From contig CACVBU010001307.1 in NCBI GenBank assembly GCA_902728285.1, positions 1,118,948 through 1,182,947 of the forward strand: a stretch of 64,000 bases of DNA, given 5' to 3'. Origin of the DNA: Clytia hemisphaerica. Taxonomy: Eukaryota; Cnidaria; Hydrozoa; Leptothecata; Clytiidae. Made by a program: the position numbers and the translations under genes. Positions 8,801 through 20,352 of the stretch are shown here, in pieces; within the stretch, counting starts at the first letter, position 1; every line of letters begins with the position of its first letter. The notes beneath the pieces were generated by a model. The model was not told where the DNA came from. It did no database searches and saw nothing but the letters and a program-made list of their open reading frames with translations.

Positions 8801-10980
8801 TAAGCATAAGCTCCTGAAAATACTCTTGAAATTTGATTGAAGACAAAATGTCTTGTTTGGTGATTTAAGGAATGGTTAGCTATATAAAATAATTCTGGAC
8901 ATTTGTAATTTACAGGGTTAAGGTTTATATTGAATAAATTATAGCAAAATACCTATTCGTTGAGAACAGTAACTATTTCTAATTTTTCAGGCATATACAA
9001 ATTAACATAAGTATACCTTTCCATGATGGTTTTGGTGTATCACTCTTGCTGGTAGTTTTCTTCAAAGTTGCTGGGACAATTTCAGGTGGGAGGTGGAGGA
9101 AGTCTCTTAAGTATTGAATACCCTCGTTTGTCAAGTAATAATAACCATGTCTCCATGCAAAGTTTTCTCTGACATAACCACGAGATTTCAATGACTAAAA
9201 AGTGGAAAAAGAAAATAAGTCTGCTCTTCTTATCTATACTTGACCAATTGAATTAATTGAACCTTAGAAAGGTTCAACAATGCTGATTTAGCAATATTTC
9301 AGAATTGCTCATGCATGTGCACTGCTAGCCTAACCTGGAGATCCATGCTTTCTTATTCTATATACTGATGGCGAAATATATGCCGTGAAGTCAGGTAACT
9401 TGCATCAGTGGAGGCTAACATGCATAGCCATCAAATGAATGACCTGTCTGGTCCTTAAAATACAAAGTTAAATAAAAACAAAAATGGCAGAGTAGAGCTG
9501 CGAGCGAAGCTGCGTAGTTAATTTGTTTTGAAATTTTGCTGCTTTGATTGGTCAGTCATTTGAGGGCTATGCATGTTAGCCTCCACTGATGCAAGCTACC
9601 CGACTTCACGGTAGATGGTTAGGGTTGAGAGTTTGAATCTCCCAGATCCTTATGACTGTTGAAAACACAGTTAATCAAATTCTGTTATTCTTTTACTGGT
9701 AACACTTTCAGGCTGTTTTTCATGCCCGGTTATCAGACGCTGCCCCTCCTGAAATCACTAAAATTTTGGTAAAAACAGCCTTTTTAGTGGAGAAACACGA
9801 GAAAAAGTGCCCTTTTTTACCACCAACGGACGCTGCCCTGCCTTTCTAAAATATGGCCTGACTTTCATAGAGAAAATGCACGTTCTGAAATTTGGTTTTT
9901 AATTTAGTAGATGAGGACAGCGCCAACTTGGAATTTCCAACTGTAAATTTATCTACCTCACAGCTCGTACCCGTCCTGTCTGATACTAGACAGGTAATCG
10001 TTTGTGCATGTTAGTAAGTGTGACAAAATTAGATAACATTTTTGAACCGAAAAAATAAACTGGATTAAAACACATTTTTCACACATGTGAGGTCACATTC
10101 AGAAACTGCTTTTGACTCAGCACTGAGAATCAAACTTCCAAGGCCGTTCTGTAAAAAAATTGTTTGGTTCCCATCATTGAACTTTGAAAAAGTGGGTCAG
10201 TCAGTTGGTGGTAAAAAAATTCTGTTGTACAAATACCAGGCATGATAACGTGGCTTGTCTTCACACGACATCTTTGTCTTGATTTCCATTCGGTCCAAAA
10301 AATAAAAGCAGGTAAAAATAATCGAGAAATAGCTGTTCGAATTTATTTCAGTTCCCGTGATCAGAGGGTCACAAAAGAATTCTAGCCCAGCAGCAAACCA
10401 GCTTCCTGACCCTTCAACTGCTATTTCTGATTAAAAATTAGGGTTGGTCAGGTGATGGGAACCAAACTAATTTTTACAAACATCAGCCTAACAAAATGAG
10501 GCTTTGTGAGAAAAATCAAATTGTGAACGACTCTCAAGCATGTGATTTCATTCCATCTGCCTTGTACTTCTGTTGTACTACTTGAGAAAAGATTTCCTTT
10601 TCATGTATTTGGCTAACATCTTTTTAAAATTTCAATCCATCCAGGGATTATGTTTTTCAAGTATAGAATTAAAATCCATTATTGTATATGTTGTCTCACT
10701 CCCATCCATAAAAAAAAAGAACCATGTTGTTTATCAAACCAAAATAATGACACATCTTTGCAACTTCTTCTTCTTGATAAATATCAAGATAATGTAGTAG
10801 ACGCTTATTATCTTCCAGCCAATCTGTGAAATTTACCTTCATAGCCATCATAACTTGGACATTTCTGATGGAAGTCAATTCATTGTGACTTGGTTTGTTA
10901 CCATCTTTGATACAAACCATAACTCCATCTCTAAAAAGAGCTTCGTAAATGGCGACACGGTTCTTCTTTGTGATGATCAT
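5838..10980 (-). CDS. RPS10: 40S ribosomal protein S10 (eS10)
   Basis: Small-subunit ribosomal protein eS10, 173 residues. Coding exons on the minus strand are 10837-10980, 9017-9194, 8665-8774 and 5838-5927; all junctions are GT-AG and phases agree. The N-terminus ([20 protein letters not shown]) and the core block [18 protein letters not shown] followed by [14 protein letters not shown] are the conserved winged-helix part. The tail is Arg/Gly-rich ([13 protein letters not shown]) and ends GAPPPS, as in animal eS10 (human is 165 aa). The ATG lies one base after an acceptor (TTTTTCAG-G-ATG), so a non-coding first exon with a 5' UTR intron is expected; I could not place that exon with confidence. 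The last intron (2.7 kb) hosts four H/ACA-like RNAs in sense orientation plus a foldback element at 7696-8595. Confidence 0.96.
6088..6218 (-). ncRNA. Box H/ACA-like snoRNA, copy A
   Basis: It lies in the last intron of RPS10 on the host's strand. Read 5' to 3' on minus: outer stem GCATCTT/AAGATGC, internal pocket, upper stem CCAA-TTCC/GGAA-TTGG, then an H box ATATAA (ANANNA), a second hairpin with base TTTTTA/TAAAAA and upper stem around GTTTATCT/AGGTAGAAC, then ACA three bases before the inferred end. The length is 131 nt. The fold and boxes are seen directly; function as a pseudouridylation guide is inferred from the architecture and the intronic ribosomal-protein location. Confidence 0.72.
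6397..6527 (-). ncRNA. Box H/ACA-like snoRNA, copy B
   Basis: Best-formed copy. The outer stem is 8 bp (TGCATCTT/AAGATGCA) and the upper stem CCAA-TTCC/GGAA-TTGG. The base of the upper stem is 15 nt from the H box ATATGA, the spacing expected for a pseudouridine pocket. The 3' hairpin closes with TTTTTA/TAAAAA, then G, ACA, TTC. The pocket strands of the first hairpin are TTCGTAT and CTCCATC. The RNA target was not identified. Confidence 0.75.
7213..7343 (-). ncRNA. Box H/ACA-like snoRNA, copy C
   Basis: Nearly identical to copy A, with H box ATATAA and ACA at the 3' end. One change falls in the pocket (CTCCGTC instead of CTCCATC), and the 3' hairpin loop also has substitutions. A pocket change could alter or weaken the target match. 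Confidence 0.7.
7515..7645 (-). ncRNA. Diverged H/ACA-like copy D (paralogue or pseudogene)
   Basis: Same length and order as the other copies, with GACATTC at the 3' end. The outer 5' stem is shortened to ATCTT/AAGAT and no ANANNA hinge is obvious. The 3' hairpin tip has changed to a perfect TATATCTA/TAGATATA stem, which looks compensatory. The inner pocket motif CTCCATC is kept. It may be a decaying copy or one with a changed fold. Confidence 0.5.
7696..8595 (+). mobile_element. G-tract foldback element, 7-bp target duplication (family GR1)
   Basis: The ends are CAGGGGGGGGG and CCCCCCCCCTG, flanked by the direct duplication GATCACC (7689-7695 and 8596-8602). A second inverted pair lies inside (TTTTTTATTTTCTGGTTTACGG at 8034-8055, complement at 8396-8420), so the 900-bp element can fold back. 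It is non-coding and sits in the last RPS10 intron. Relatives by ends and duplication length: 25426-26637 and 54373-54967. Confidence 0.82.
9383..9611 (+). mobile_element. MITE-like element with about 60-bp inverted repeats
   Basis: The arms are CCGTGAAGTC...GCATCAGTGGAGGCTAAC at 9383-9444 and the complement at 9550-9611, with few mismatches. The core is about 105 bp and contains a GAGCTGCGAGCGAAGCTGCG block. It is in the first coding intron of RPS10. Confidence 0.8.
9730..9870 (+). repeat. Dispersed repeat, inverted copy at 63660-63790
   Basis: Shared blocks include CCTGAAATCACTAAAATTTT, GGTAAAAACAGCC and CTTTCTAAAATATGGCCTGA. The second copy lies in opposite orientation near the right end of the window. 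No reading frame is kept. It lies in an RPS10 intron. Confidence 0.65.
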
Positions 10981-11945
10981 CCTGAAAAATTAAGGGAATA
11001 TCTGGCGTTATTCTGAGTGTAAGGTTCGGTCAGTTGTGTAAATTTCCATTAATCGAAGGGGTAAAAGCTCTCTGCAGATAAATCGATCAATCTGCAATAC
11101 TTGAAGACAAGTGATCAATTGGATATTTGTAGCTGAAAAATATAAACATACTTCAAGAAGTCGCTTCGAAGCGGGATTTCCTAGTAAAAAGATCGATCGC
11201 GTCTCAAGGTACCATTTTGTTGGCTATTTTACCGAACAAAACAATGGAAAGCAAAGTAGCCATAAAAATATCATAATATTTTGATAAATACTTTCTAAAG
11301 GAGTTTTTTTGTAAAGATCTTATTTTTTGAAATTAAAAAAATTTTAAATTTTTATTTTGAAGTATTTATCTGAGCAAAATTTCTTTTTTTTCTTAACTTT
11401 TCATCTACGTATCAACTATGAATTCATTCCATTGTAAACAATAATTTTCCGGGGGTCAATTGAATAAGGTAAACTCACTATTACGACCTGAATTTGACAA
11501 ACATGCCTTTTTGTATTAACATTATAAAATCAAAATATTATGGTTTTTTAGAAAAATTAGCTTTTTGGTTGTTCGGATTTTATTTTGTAGTTATTTTTAT
11601 TTGAAAAACTATTAAAAATCCCCCTATATAGTTATGCATTTAAAAAAAAGAAGAGAAATCGGCGAAATCAGCGCGAGATCAAAAGTTGGATGGTCGTGGT
11701 TTCTTCACAAAGACGAAAGACAGATCTGGACTTATTTCGTACTTTCCAGTCTCTTGTTCGTAGTTTTTCTGACTTTCTGTTTCTTTGTGAGTTATTTCCT
11801 ATGTTTTCTAACTTACTGAATGACCGACAGATCGCCACCGGTGGGATTCGAACCCTTCGAGCTCCAACTCTAACCCTAACTGATAATAACCCAATTCCTA
11901 GCTAATCTGATACGTAACCACACCCATACCCAACCCTACCAGGTC

Positions 11946-12283
11946 CCCGGGGGGGGGGGGGTACTAGGATTGCGAGCTGACGGGGGGGGGTGCCGCCCGA
12001 CTTTCGAACTTTGGACCCTTACCGGGACTAAAAAGGAGAAAACAAAGGAAAATTTTGGGAATTTTACGACCCTTAGCGGGACTAATTTGACCAATTTTGA
12101 CCAAATTTCGATCTTTCAGGGGGTAAAAAGTTGAAATGTTCCTTTTTTTCCGACCCTTACTGGGACTGAAATTTGATTTTCTGATTTTTCCGACCCTTAG
12201 CGGGACTTTGGAAGTCCAAAAAAGGTACCCTTAAGGGCGGCACATACCGTACCCTCCATTTGCCTAAGTACCCCCCCCCCGGG
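11946..12283 (+). mobile_element. G-tract element with 8-bp target duplication (family GR2, copy 1)
   Basis: The ends are CCCGGGGGGGGGGG-TACT and AGTACCCCCCCCCC-GGG. The flanking direct repeat is ACCAGGTC (11938-11945 and 12284-12291). The interior has four spaced copies of GACCCTTA-NN-GGGACT. An 8-bp duplication is typical of hAT-type transposition, but the CCCGGG ends are not the usual hAT ends. It is non-coding. Confidence 0.83.
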
Positions 12284-12764
12284 ACCAGGTCGCCTGCAGG
12301 TCCTGACACTATTCCCGCATACCGGATCCGAAAAATAGATACATGTCTTTCGTTTTTATGAAGAAACCTTCACCAAGTTGGATAGGATGCTGTAGGATGA
12401 AGGTCAAAACTCAAATCAAAATTGTCAATACCCTCGTTATGTTATGGAACGTTATGGATCATATGTCTTACAACTCTATAACTTAATAACTCAACCACCA
12501 CAAAAGTAAAGCAGTAAAGGTATCAAATGTCTGTCTAAGGTATCGTAAAAACTTCTATCTCTCTACAGGTATTTCTATAAAAGAAACTCGGACGTTTTTC
12601 TGTAGCGTTTTATCCGCACATCAGATGCATCCGGACTGATTAACGACCTGTTCGGTGTGTTAAGAGTTGTTCAGATTGTCTGGTGGTAAAAAGTTTTCTC
12701 ATTTGACACCAGACATTTCATGTCCGGTGCTACTGTTGTAACTGTTGTAATTCCAGTGCATTGG

Positions 12765-13337
12765 CAGTCGGGTGTTTAAGATAAAAACTGCAATTATTGC
12801 TCTTTTCGGAAATTATTGCCGAAAACGGCAATTTTTTTAACGATGAAATGCTGAATCAGCAGAAAAATAAAAAAGTAAATAAATGAAAATTGCCGTTTTC
12901 GGCAATTATTGCCGTTTTTGCAAATAAAAGTTGAACACGTGGTATTTGACACCCTCGCGATAAGTAGGCCCACTGTGCCTCGTTTAGTTTTGTTTTCAAC
13001 TGGTTTTTGTTGGAAATACAGATAGCAAAATCGAGTCATATGTAAACAAATTTACAACGGGGGTTTTGTTATCTCTTTCTGGCTGTCTCTTTTAACTTAT
13101 TATTTTAGAACTTTTCATGTTATTGAGCAACGAAAAATTGAAAAAATCACTTTTAAAAATCCGAAAAACCTTTTTCTCGATGCAATTTTACTATTTTCAA
13201 ACACCTCTGACATCTTTGCCCTTAAAAGGACAACACATTTTGCTGATTCAGCATTTCATCGTTAAAAAAATTGCCGTTTTCGGCAATAATTTCCGAAAAG
13301 AGCAATAATTGCAGTTTTTATCTTAAACACCCGACTG
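12765..13337 (+). mobile_element. Inverted-repeat element with CAGTC ends and ATTGG duplication
   Basis: The arms are about 95 bp (CAGTCGGGTGTTTAAGATAA and its complement). ATTGG flanks both sides. The palindrome TTGCCGTTTTCGGCAA and half-sites of it occur repeatedly in the arms and interior. The arm GATGAAATGCTGAATCAGCA is itself palindromic at its end. Short ORFs across the arms are mirror images and not genes. It shares CAGTC ends and a 5-bp duplication with 45176-45625. Confidence 0.78.
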
Positions 13338-13733
13338 ATTGGCAGGGCGTTGTGACCAGTCAGTTAGTGGAAATACCTCCATTTAAAGCATGTTCAAAGT
13401 TCATCACAATAACGACTTTCTTTTTATTACGGAAACAAAACAAGTGAGAACACGAAGAACTAAAAGTCAGCACTCCACCGAAAAAACGCTCTGTTCGCGT
13501 CGAAAAAAATATGCTTAATTAGGATAGAACTCCTGACTGCTTAGTAGGAGAACGTGTACTGTCAATCAATAAGGAATTTTATAACTCTTCATGGCAGATT
13601 AAAAAAGACAGTTAAAAAACAAAAGTTTCTTCATTTTTCATTTTCGCATTTATGGGGAAGATTGAAATTTTCAGAAGATGCTTTATTTGATACGAGGATT
13701 CCCATTTCCGTAAAATTGTGATTCCCCCATGGT

Positions 13734-14712
13734 TGCAGAAAGGACCCCCCCGGCGCACCGGAAACCACCGGTGCAAAAAGTGCCGTTTTTTTCGTGCACC
13801 GGAACGTTCCGGTGCTTCCGGTGCAAGATTTTTCTGAATCGAGCTGCACCGGAACGTTCCGGTGCTTCCGGTGCATGATTTCCACGTATAATTTAAATAT
13901 AAATGCGATAGCGCTCGCTGCACTAATCAGGCGAGGCCAATTTAATTTGTTGTTCTACGGGCCCTACCGACCCTATTTTTGCTAAAATCAAAAAAATAAT
14001 AATTTCCACTACAATATATTTTACACACTAGTTATTTGTAAGAATTAAACTTGAATAAAGCTAAAAATTAATTCAAGAAGTCATAAAAAGCATTCCATGA
14101 CACTAAAATTTTACTATGATCTTCATCGAAGATAAAAAAACAAAGTGAATTTTTGATCCAGATACTTTTTGGAAAATGTTCTCAGTACCTTACCAACCCT
14201 GATAAATGAAAAATTTATTCTTATTTGCCGACCGACCGACCCATATTTTTCTAACGATCCGTCCGTAGAACAACAAATTAAATTGGTCTCGCCTCATGTA
14301 AAAAGTAACTACGCACGCGCGAATAAGTTAAGTCACAGGGTACGAGTGCCCCTATGAGGACCTTCGGTCCGATCAGATGCGTACTTCTTTGTTCTTTATT
14401 TAACGACGATGTTCCCATGTGTGATGCACGTGATAATTTTTTATAATTGAGCAAAGTCCGCCATATTGTATTATTCCCGACTAACTCTATCGCTGGATAG
14501 CCTGTATCCGACAATCATACCTTTTATTGCCCAGTGATCAATTAAAAAGTTCGGTTGGTACTGGCTAATCGCATTTTTTTTTCGTGACCCTGTCTAAACA
14601 GCTTTTTATAGAGCGTGTGAAAATCCCGGAATTTTCCTGTGTGAAAAATGGTGTTTTTTAGCTGCACCGGAAAACACCGGAGATTTCCAGTGCGCCGGGA
14701 GGGTCCTTTGCA
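13734..14712 (+). mobile_element. Inverted-repeat element with CACCGG palindrome array
   Basis: The terminal repeats are TGCAGAAAGGACCCCCCCGG and the complement GGGAGGGTCCTTTGCA. The left part carries repeats of the palindrome CACCGGAACGTTCCGGTG, the right part a degenerate copy. The element is interrupted by a second element at 13929-14294. It is non-coding; the two short minus-strand ORFs over the CACCGG array are artefacts. Confidence 0.72.
13929..14294 (+). mobile_element. Nested MITE-like element
   Basis: Inverted repeats AGGCGAGGCCAATTTAATTT and the complement (14262-14294, with GTAGAACAACAAATTAAATT) bound a 366-bp AT-rich element inside 13734-14712. Subterminal CCTACCGACCC and GACCGACCGACCC blocks are alike. 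Confidence 0.7.
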
Positions 14713-16644
14713 AAATGGTAGCTATGGGTAATTATGGGTAATTCCTTTGTTCTTTTGCTATTTCTTTTCTTCTGTGTGATGTGAAGACTCTTCACAAATC
14801 GAAGTACTTCCACTAACTGCCAGTCAGTATGGACTCGTATATCAAGATTACGGGATTTCGAGTACGGGCTGATTTTACTTTCGTTTTCAGTGGTTTCATT
14901 TTCGATTTCAAGCCAACATCTTAGCAACGGGGTGCTCACCCATAGTTACGGGGATTTTTGCAAAAAACTAAACATAGAAAATTTTCCAAAACTCCCATTT
15001 CGATTAATGCAATTAAAAATGGACTTTTCTATGTTTCACTTTTTTTCACCTATTCTTCAAAATGAAAATATTTAAGAGCCATTTTCTGTAAAAATCAGAC
15101 AAAATCAGGCAGGTCGAGGAAGTGATATCCTCAGATTTTGCCAATTTTTGGATATTTTGCTCAAATACATGAAAATAACATCCTGTGAAAATTTTTTTGA
15201 AAAATCTTTTTTCGCTCCCAAGATATGGGCCTTTAAAATTTGGGCCAATTTGCCCAAAAAAGTGCACTTTTGATAAATCTTTGACTTCAAGAGCAATTTT
15301 AGACATGATCAAGCTTAAGATTCATTTCAAAACATATTTTCCTGGAAGAAATCCATGGGTACTTTGAAAAAATGGCATTTTGAGGAAAAACTTTTTGACC
15401 CTATGGCTAGAAATCATTGCCTGAAATCACAACATTTCTAATTTTGAATAGATTTTGAGAGCAATTAGCTGGCTTGGCCACAAGTGTCACATTGATATTT
15501 TTGTATATTTCTGAAGTCTCTATGGTCATCTTTAACTTTCAATTAAAATTGTCATGTGACACTTAAGGCCACGCCCTAAAATGGCGGTTAAACATAGCTT
15601 TTCGCTCAATTTTTAGTATTTTCAATGAGCTTTTAAAGCCATGGCCCTAAGTTCCACCACTGAAACAAACCTTTTTTAGTTAGTGTTTTGGCCATATTAC
15701 CCAATCCTAAAATCAAACCCATGTGTTCTAATACCATTTTTGCACAATTTATCTTGGAAAATCTTTTTAAGTCATCAAGACTTAGCCAATTTTTCCCTTA
15801 GCAACGCATTGTTTTTCCCTAGCAACCAGGCATCCAGCTCTATCAAAATCTTCCAAACTGTTTCCTAGTGGTTCCAGACCATGGTCAATGTCTTAGATTG
15901 CAATATCAAAGTCTTGGCCACAATTTTCACTGAATTTTAGGGCAAATTAGGGTCGCAGAGACAGAAATGTAAAGTACTGTAGTTAGAGTTCATCTTTAAG
16001 GCAGTATAGCTTTCTTCAAAGTTCTTTTCTAGGTCTGTGTAGTATCTATAATGATAAAACAGTACAAAGGTATGAAATGCAAGAAGAGACTTACCTTCAA
16101 AGATCAATTGCAAATAATTTTTAGCATTTGAAAACAAAGAAAAACAAGAGACTTAGCGTTTTTCCTTAGTGGTGAAATTTCTTGTCAAAAGCCTCATTTC
16201 ACCTGTTAAAAGAACCTTCAACTTCTATGCTAAGCACCCCCACTTAATTTTCTCTTAGTATTTCCTCTGCAATAATGTTAAAAACATTAGAATCAATTTG
16301 ATTTGATTTAGGGTTTTGCAACAGGCATCACGAAAATATTGATCCAATCATCGCGTCTTTATCGGCGATCCAAAAAAATATCTGCAATCTGATTGGTTAA
16401 AAAGAGTACAATATATCTTGTATTTTACATGTACAAAATATAAATTGACAAAAAGATGTTGTTGCATTGTAGCGGTAGCAGCAATCTAACGTCACATTGC
16501 TACAAAAGTGCCCAGCGCTTTTTTCCAATACAAAAAGTGCATTTTTTGGGTCACCGATAAACTAGTTATCACTATCAGACATTTGCTGGTATTATACAAT
16601 ATGAAAAAAATTCACTCGCTCCGGATTTTCTGTATATTTTTCCC
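14713..16644. other. Non-coding interval, nothing recognised
   Basis: AT-rich sequence with short chance frames only. I see no splice-linked exons, RNA gene or clear element ends. Confidence 0.5.
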
Positions 16645-16915
16645 GCCTAAAGCAGTGCTGCAAATAGGGCAATTTCAGTTGGCCGGTAATTTTTCGAGTG
16701 TAACGAGCAGCGGGTCTGGCGGAACCATCTTTGTAGTCTGTTATTACAGATTGACTTAAAAACTGTTCCTCTTTTAATTAGAAGCGTATTATGTATTAAT
16801 CTAAGCCTCTAATCTTCAAATTTTAACCGGACAAAATGAAAAATTGAGCTTCAAAACTACGAAATAACCGGTAATTACTGGTCACCAGCCGTTATTTGCA
16901 GCACTGCTAAAGGCA
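16645..16915 (+). mobile_element. MITE-like element with GCAGTGCTGCAAATA ends
   Basis: CCTAAAGCAGTGCTGCAAATA-type sequence at the left is mirrored by ATTTGCAGCACTGCTAAAGG at the right. Subterminal GGCCGGTAATT and ACCGGTAATTACTGGT blocks also mirror. A weaker outer inverted pair (16550-16640 against 16920-17000) suggests the element sits in the middle of an older foldback. Confidence 0.65.
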
Positions 16916-18589
16916 CAAAAAATATTGTATGGAAAAATCTCGGAACTCGTAAAATATTTCTTATATTGTACTGGCAGCTATCCGATAACTATTACATATT
17001 GCAAGCGAAAAAGGAAAAAACAGCAACATAGTGCATCAAAATACAGCGACACAGTGCGATCTCCGCGATATCGAAATTGAAGGGTAATTTCACTGGATTC
17101 ATTTGCAAAATTAAAGATGGCAGACAAGGAAGTGTGTTGATTCCTGTTTTTACAGGCTTGTTATTTCACTTTGAAACAGCTGTGCCAAAGCCATTTAATT
17201 AACATAACCGAGAATTATAGATAGCAAATAATGTGAATACGCTTCTCTCACCAGGTAGGCTTTCACACCTCAAAGGGAACAAATCTTTGCAACAAGAAAT
17301 GTGTAATTTGCGCAAGCGTCCGAACAAAGATATAAAAAAAAGTCTGTTCTTCATCAGGAAATTGTGGACACTCGGTAACTTTGACATGTCAATCAATAGC
17401 GCACACTGGAAAAAGTGTCTCTAGAGAAAACAACATAAAACAAATAATGGCGTCAAGATGTTAGCATCGACTGAGTGTGTGATTAAATTGTTAATTACTT
17501 CTTTAAATCATGTACTTTTAAAATGCTTTAAAATACATTTGGTTGTGATTATGGGATGGTGAAAGTTTGATTGATAAACTTGGTTGAAGTATTAAAACAA
17601 ATTTGTTCTCAAAGAGATTTAAACAGTAAGTGAAAATACAGGCCAGATATCAACAATCCCATGTTTTGACCAATCGTCCCAAGTCAGAGCCGTTGACAGT
17701 ATAAACTTTAGTCACGCTAGTCAGTTTCCCAAAGGTACTGAAATCTACTATTTTTTATCATGGTCAGGCACCATGTTGTCTTCCTTCTTCTCTTACTTGA
17801 AAAAATACAGACCAGAATAAAATTTCTGAAAAACACAGAAAATGTTCTGTTCTGTAAAATTAAGGATGCCACTCTTATATCTTTTCCATCTTTTGTTTTT
17901 CAATCTACCGGGTGGGCAAAAAAAACGCAACATAATTTATTTTTGACGTATCTTCAAAAGTAATTGAGCTTACTTTACAATTTTCACAGGGATTTTTACT
18001 TACCTAGTTTCCATCATTATGTACACAATAGCATAATGACTTACTTCAATAGGCTGAATTATATTATTATTTTTGAAGTTGCTACCCATATATTATGCAT
18101 ATCATACATTATGCTTATGGGTATTATGCATATACAAACCCCATCACAAAGCGTTTTTTCATACACCATGTGTATTGACCACGTAATAATATGTATCTTT
18201 GAATATCTTAATTGCATCATACGTCATCATACAATGTTAATTGAAATTATTTTTCAGATTCATAAATTCTGGCCTAGCAGATAACTTTCCTCCACAAATA
18301 TTTGGTTATGGTAATTCTGGAACACCCACATTTAGGTGCATTTTAGCTAAATATATTGTGATTGTTTTTGTCTTACTATTTATTAACATCACCTAAAGCT
18401 ATTTATAAGGACAATCCAATTCTTGTGTCTCAATGTGTTTAAGACCCCCTCTATATCCCAGAAATTGCACATTTTAACATTGTTAAGAGGATAGAAATCA
18501 AAGTTACCTTGAAGAATAAGCTTCAGTTCTTACAGATATGATGACAGATATGTGAAATATCTGTCATTATAAGCCTTTCCAGGTAAATT

Positions 18590-19862
18590 TGACTCCCCAA
18601 GCGATTTGGAGTACACAAAAGTCCGATCGGTCTAATTACCGTTCCTCTTTGGCCTCTAATGGACCGGTCTTTTTACCGCTAAGGCCGTTCAAATATCGAA
18701 CGAAAGGGGCTGATGCATGGCGGATAATGAAAATTGGCCATAGCGAAGAGGCTTCAAGGCCGCTAAAGGGACCCTAGAACGGTCAAATACCCGGTCCGCT
18801 TCGTCCCAATGGCCGCAATTTAGTGATAGAGACTTATCGATAACGATAACAAAATTTGCAATAGAAAATTAGCAATAAAACTTTATCGATACAACTTAGG
18901 TTATTGTATTTTTTTAAGTGTCCGAATTTTTACAAACAAAATGTCTTAAGGCATAGTAGGTTGCATGAGTACGATAACAGAGTTTTTAAGAAACAGAACA
19001 CCCCTGTTTCTTAGCCACAACTTTTGTTTAGCCGATCCGTTTATAACATCATAGAATTTCTCTAAAGCATTGTTGTTTTATTCATAAATTTCCCTAGAGT
19101 TTCTAATGCACACTTTTATCAACTTGTTTTTCTTTGTAAGTTTTAACAATAATAGTCAACAAATGTCAACTCGTTTTCTACATTTCTTTCACTAGCATCT
19201 CGCATGCTTAGTTTTATCAAATCGCTTTCTTTGCAATTTTCACAATCTTCTCTTAAAATGCTTAGTTTTATCAACTCACTTTCTTTGTAACATTTACAAA
19301 CACATCGTGACCAATTTTATCAAAAAGCCTTATTGTCCTTATCATTTTTAGCGATAGAATTTATCGATATAATTTTATCGAGAAAAAACTTTATTGAGAA
19401 AGACTTTCCAACGATAGATTTGATTGAACTTCCTTATCGGTACAAGCCAGCCTATCGATGAAGAATCTGCAGTTATCGATAAAATAAATCAAGCTATTGA
19501 TAATTTTACAACGATACAACTTTTTAACATATTTTATAATATTACAACAGGTTAATATATCGAAAAGATTTTAAAATGCTAAACTTTATTGATTTCTCCT
19601 CAATTCTATTTTTTTTAAAGATCGTACTTTCTAAGATTGAGTTTTTTAGAATCGGACTTTCGACCGCTCCAGACGCTGCTTGGAAGTCTCTTGCTCAAGA
19701 AAGGGCAGCTAAAAGAGCGGTCTCAAGCGGACCTTTAAAAAATTCTCTCGCCCACTTGGAGGCCGATCTTCACGAACAACGGGCCGCTAAAAGTTATATT
19801 TCGGCTGCTTCAAGACCAGGGCTGATTAGTCTTTTGTGTACTCCAAATCGCTTGGGGAGTCA
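18590..19862 (+). mobile_element. 1.27-kb foldback element with TTATCGATA array
   Basis: The arms begin TGACTCCCCAAGCGATTTGG and run through AGTACACAAAAG; the perfect complement is at 19831-19862. The outer zones hold repeated GGCCGCTAAAG/ACCGGTC motifs. The centre holds about ten TTATCGATA-type palindromes between 18835 and 19510. It is non-coding; the 97-residue frame at 19576 runs through the right arm and is not a gene. Confidence 0.78.
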
Positions 19863-20352
19863 CATTTAGTCAACTTACAATTATGAGCCTTTTAAGTTTT
19901 GCCTGGAAAGCAGTGGAAAGGCTTATGATGAGGTCATTACAAAAGTTTCAACACTCATAACTTTTGATAGAAACAATTTCAAGGCATAGTTTATATATTG
20001 AGGTGTTTAATGATCTTTCAAAGATACTTTCATTTCTGGTCCAGTTTTATGGTTGTGTAAATTTTACTTTTTTCAATATTTTAGAATAAAAACAGGCTTT
20101 TGGGTATAAAAAATCAGTAAAGGAAGCTAGAAGTGCTACCTTGTCATATTGATGACAAAATTTATTTTGTACTTTTTTGTACTTTATGAAAATATATGGA
20201 CAAATCTTTCACCCAGCTAATGGTCTAGAAACAAAAATTACCTGAATTTTTCTAAGATATCTGTTTGATTATGATGAGCTGAAAATAAATTATGTGATAT
20301 TTCAACTTTTTAACTCCAATAATTTTTAGCATGAAGAAAGAAAATTGAGAAA

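Larger units (their letters stand above)
10981..20352. other. Gene-free interval between RPS10 and laminin
   Basis: No supportable exon was found. The interval should contain the RPS10 promoter and non-coding first exon (just above 10981) and the upstream region of the laminin gene. The remainder is mobile elements (11946-12283, 12765-13337, 13734-14712, 16645-16915, 18590-19862) and unrecognised AT-rich sequence, chiefly 14713-16640 and 17060-18580. A patch at 17900-18165 begins with GGGTGGGCAAAAAAAACGC and holds several ATTATGCATAT-like motifs; it resembles another element, but its ends are unclear. Confidence 0.6.

Noticed and set aside
13612-13923. Overlapping 103- and 84-residue minus-strand frames
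   Set aside because: Both run through the CACCGG palindrome array of a mobile element, in two frames of the same DNA, and have no splice-linked neighbours.
16508-18284. Several 60-106 residue frames (for example 17964-18284)
   Set aside because: Low complexity or AT-biased, overlapping inverted-repeat DNA, with no family resemblance and no linked exons.
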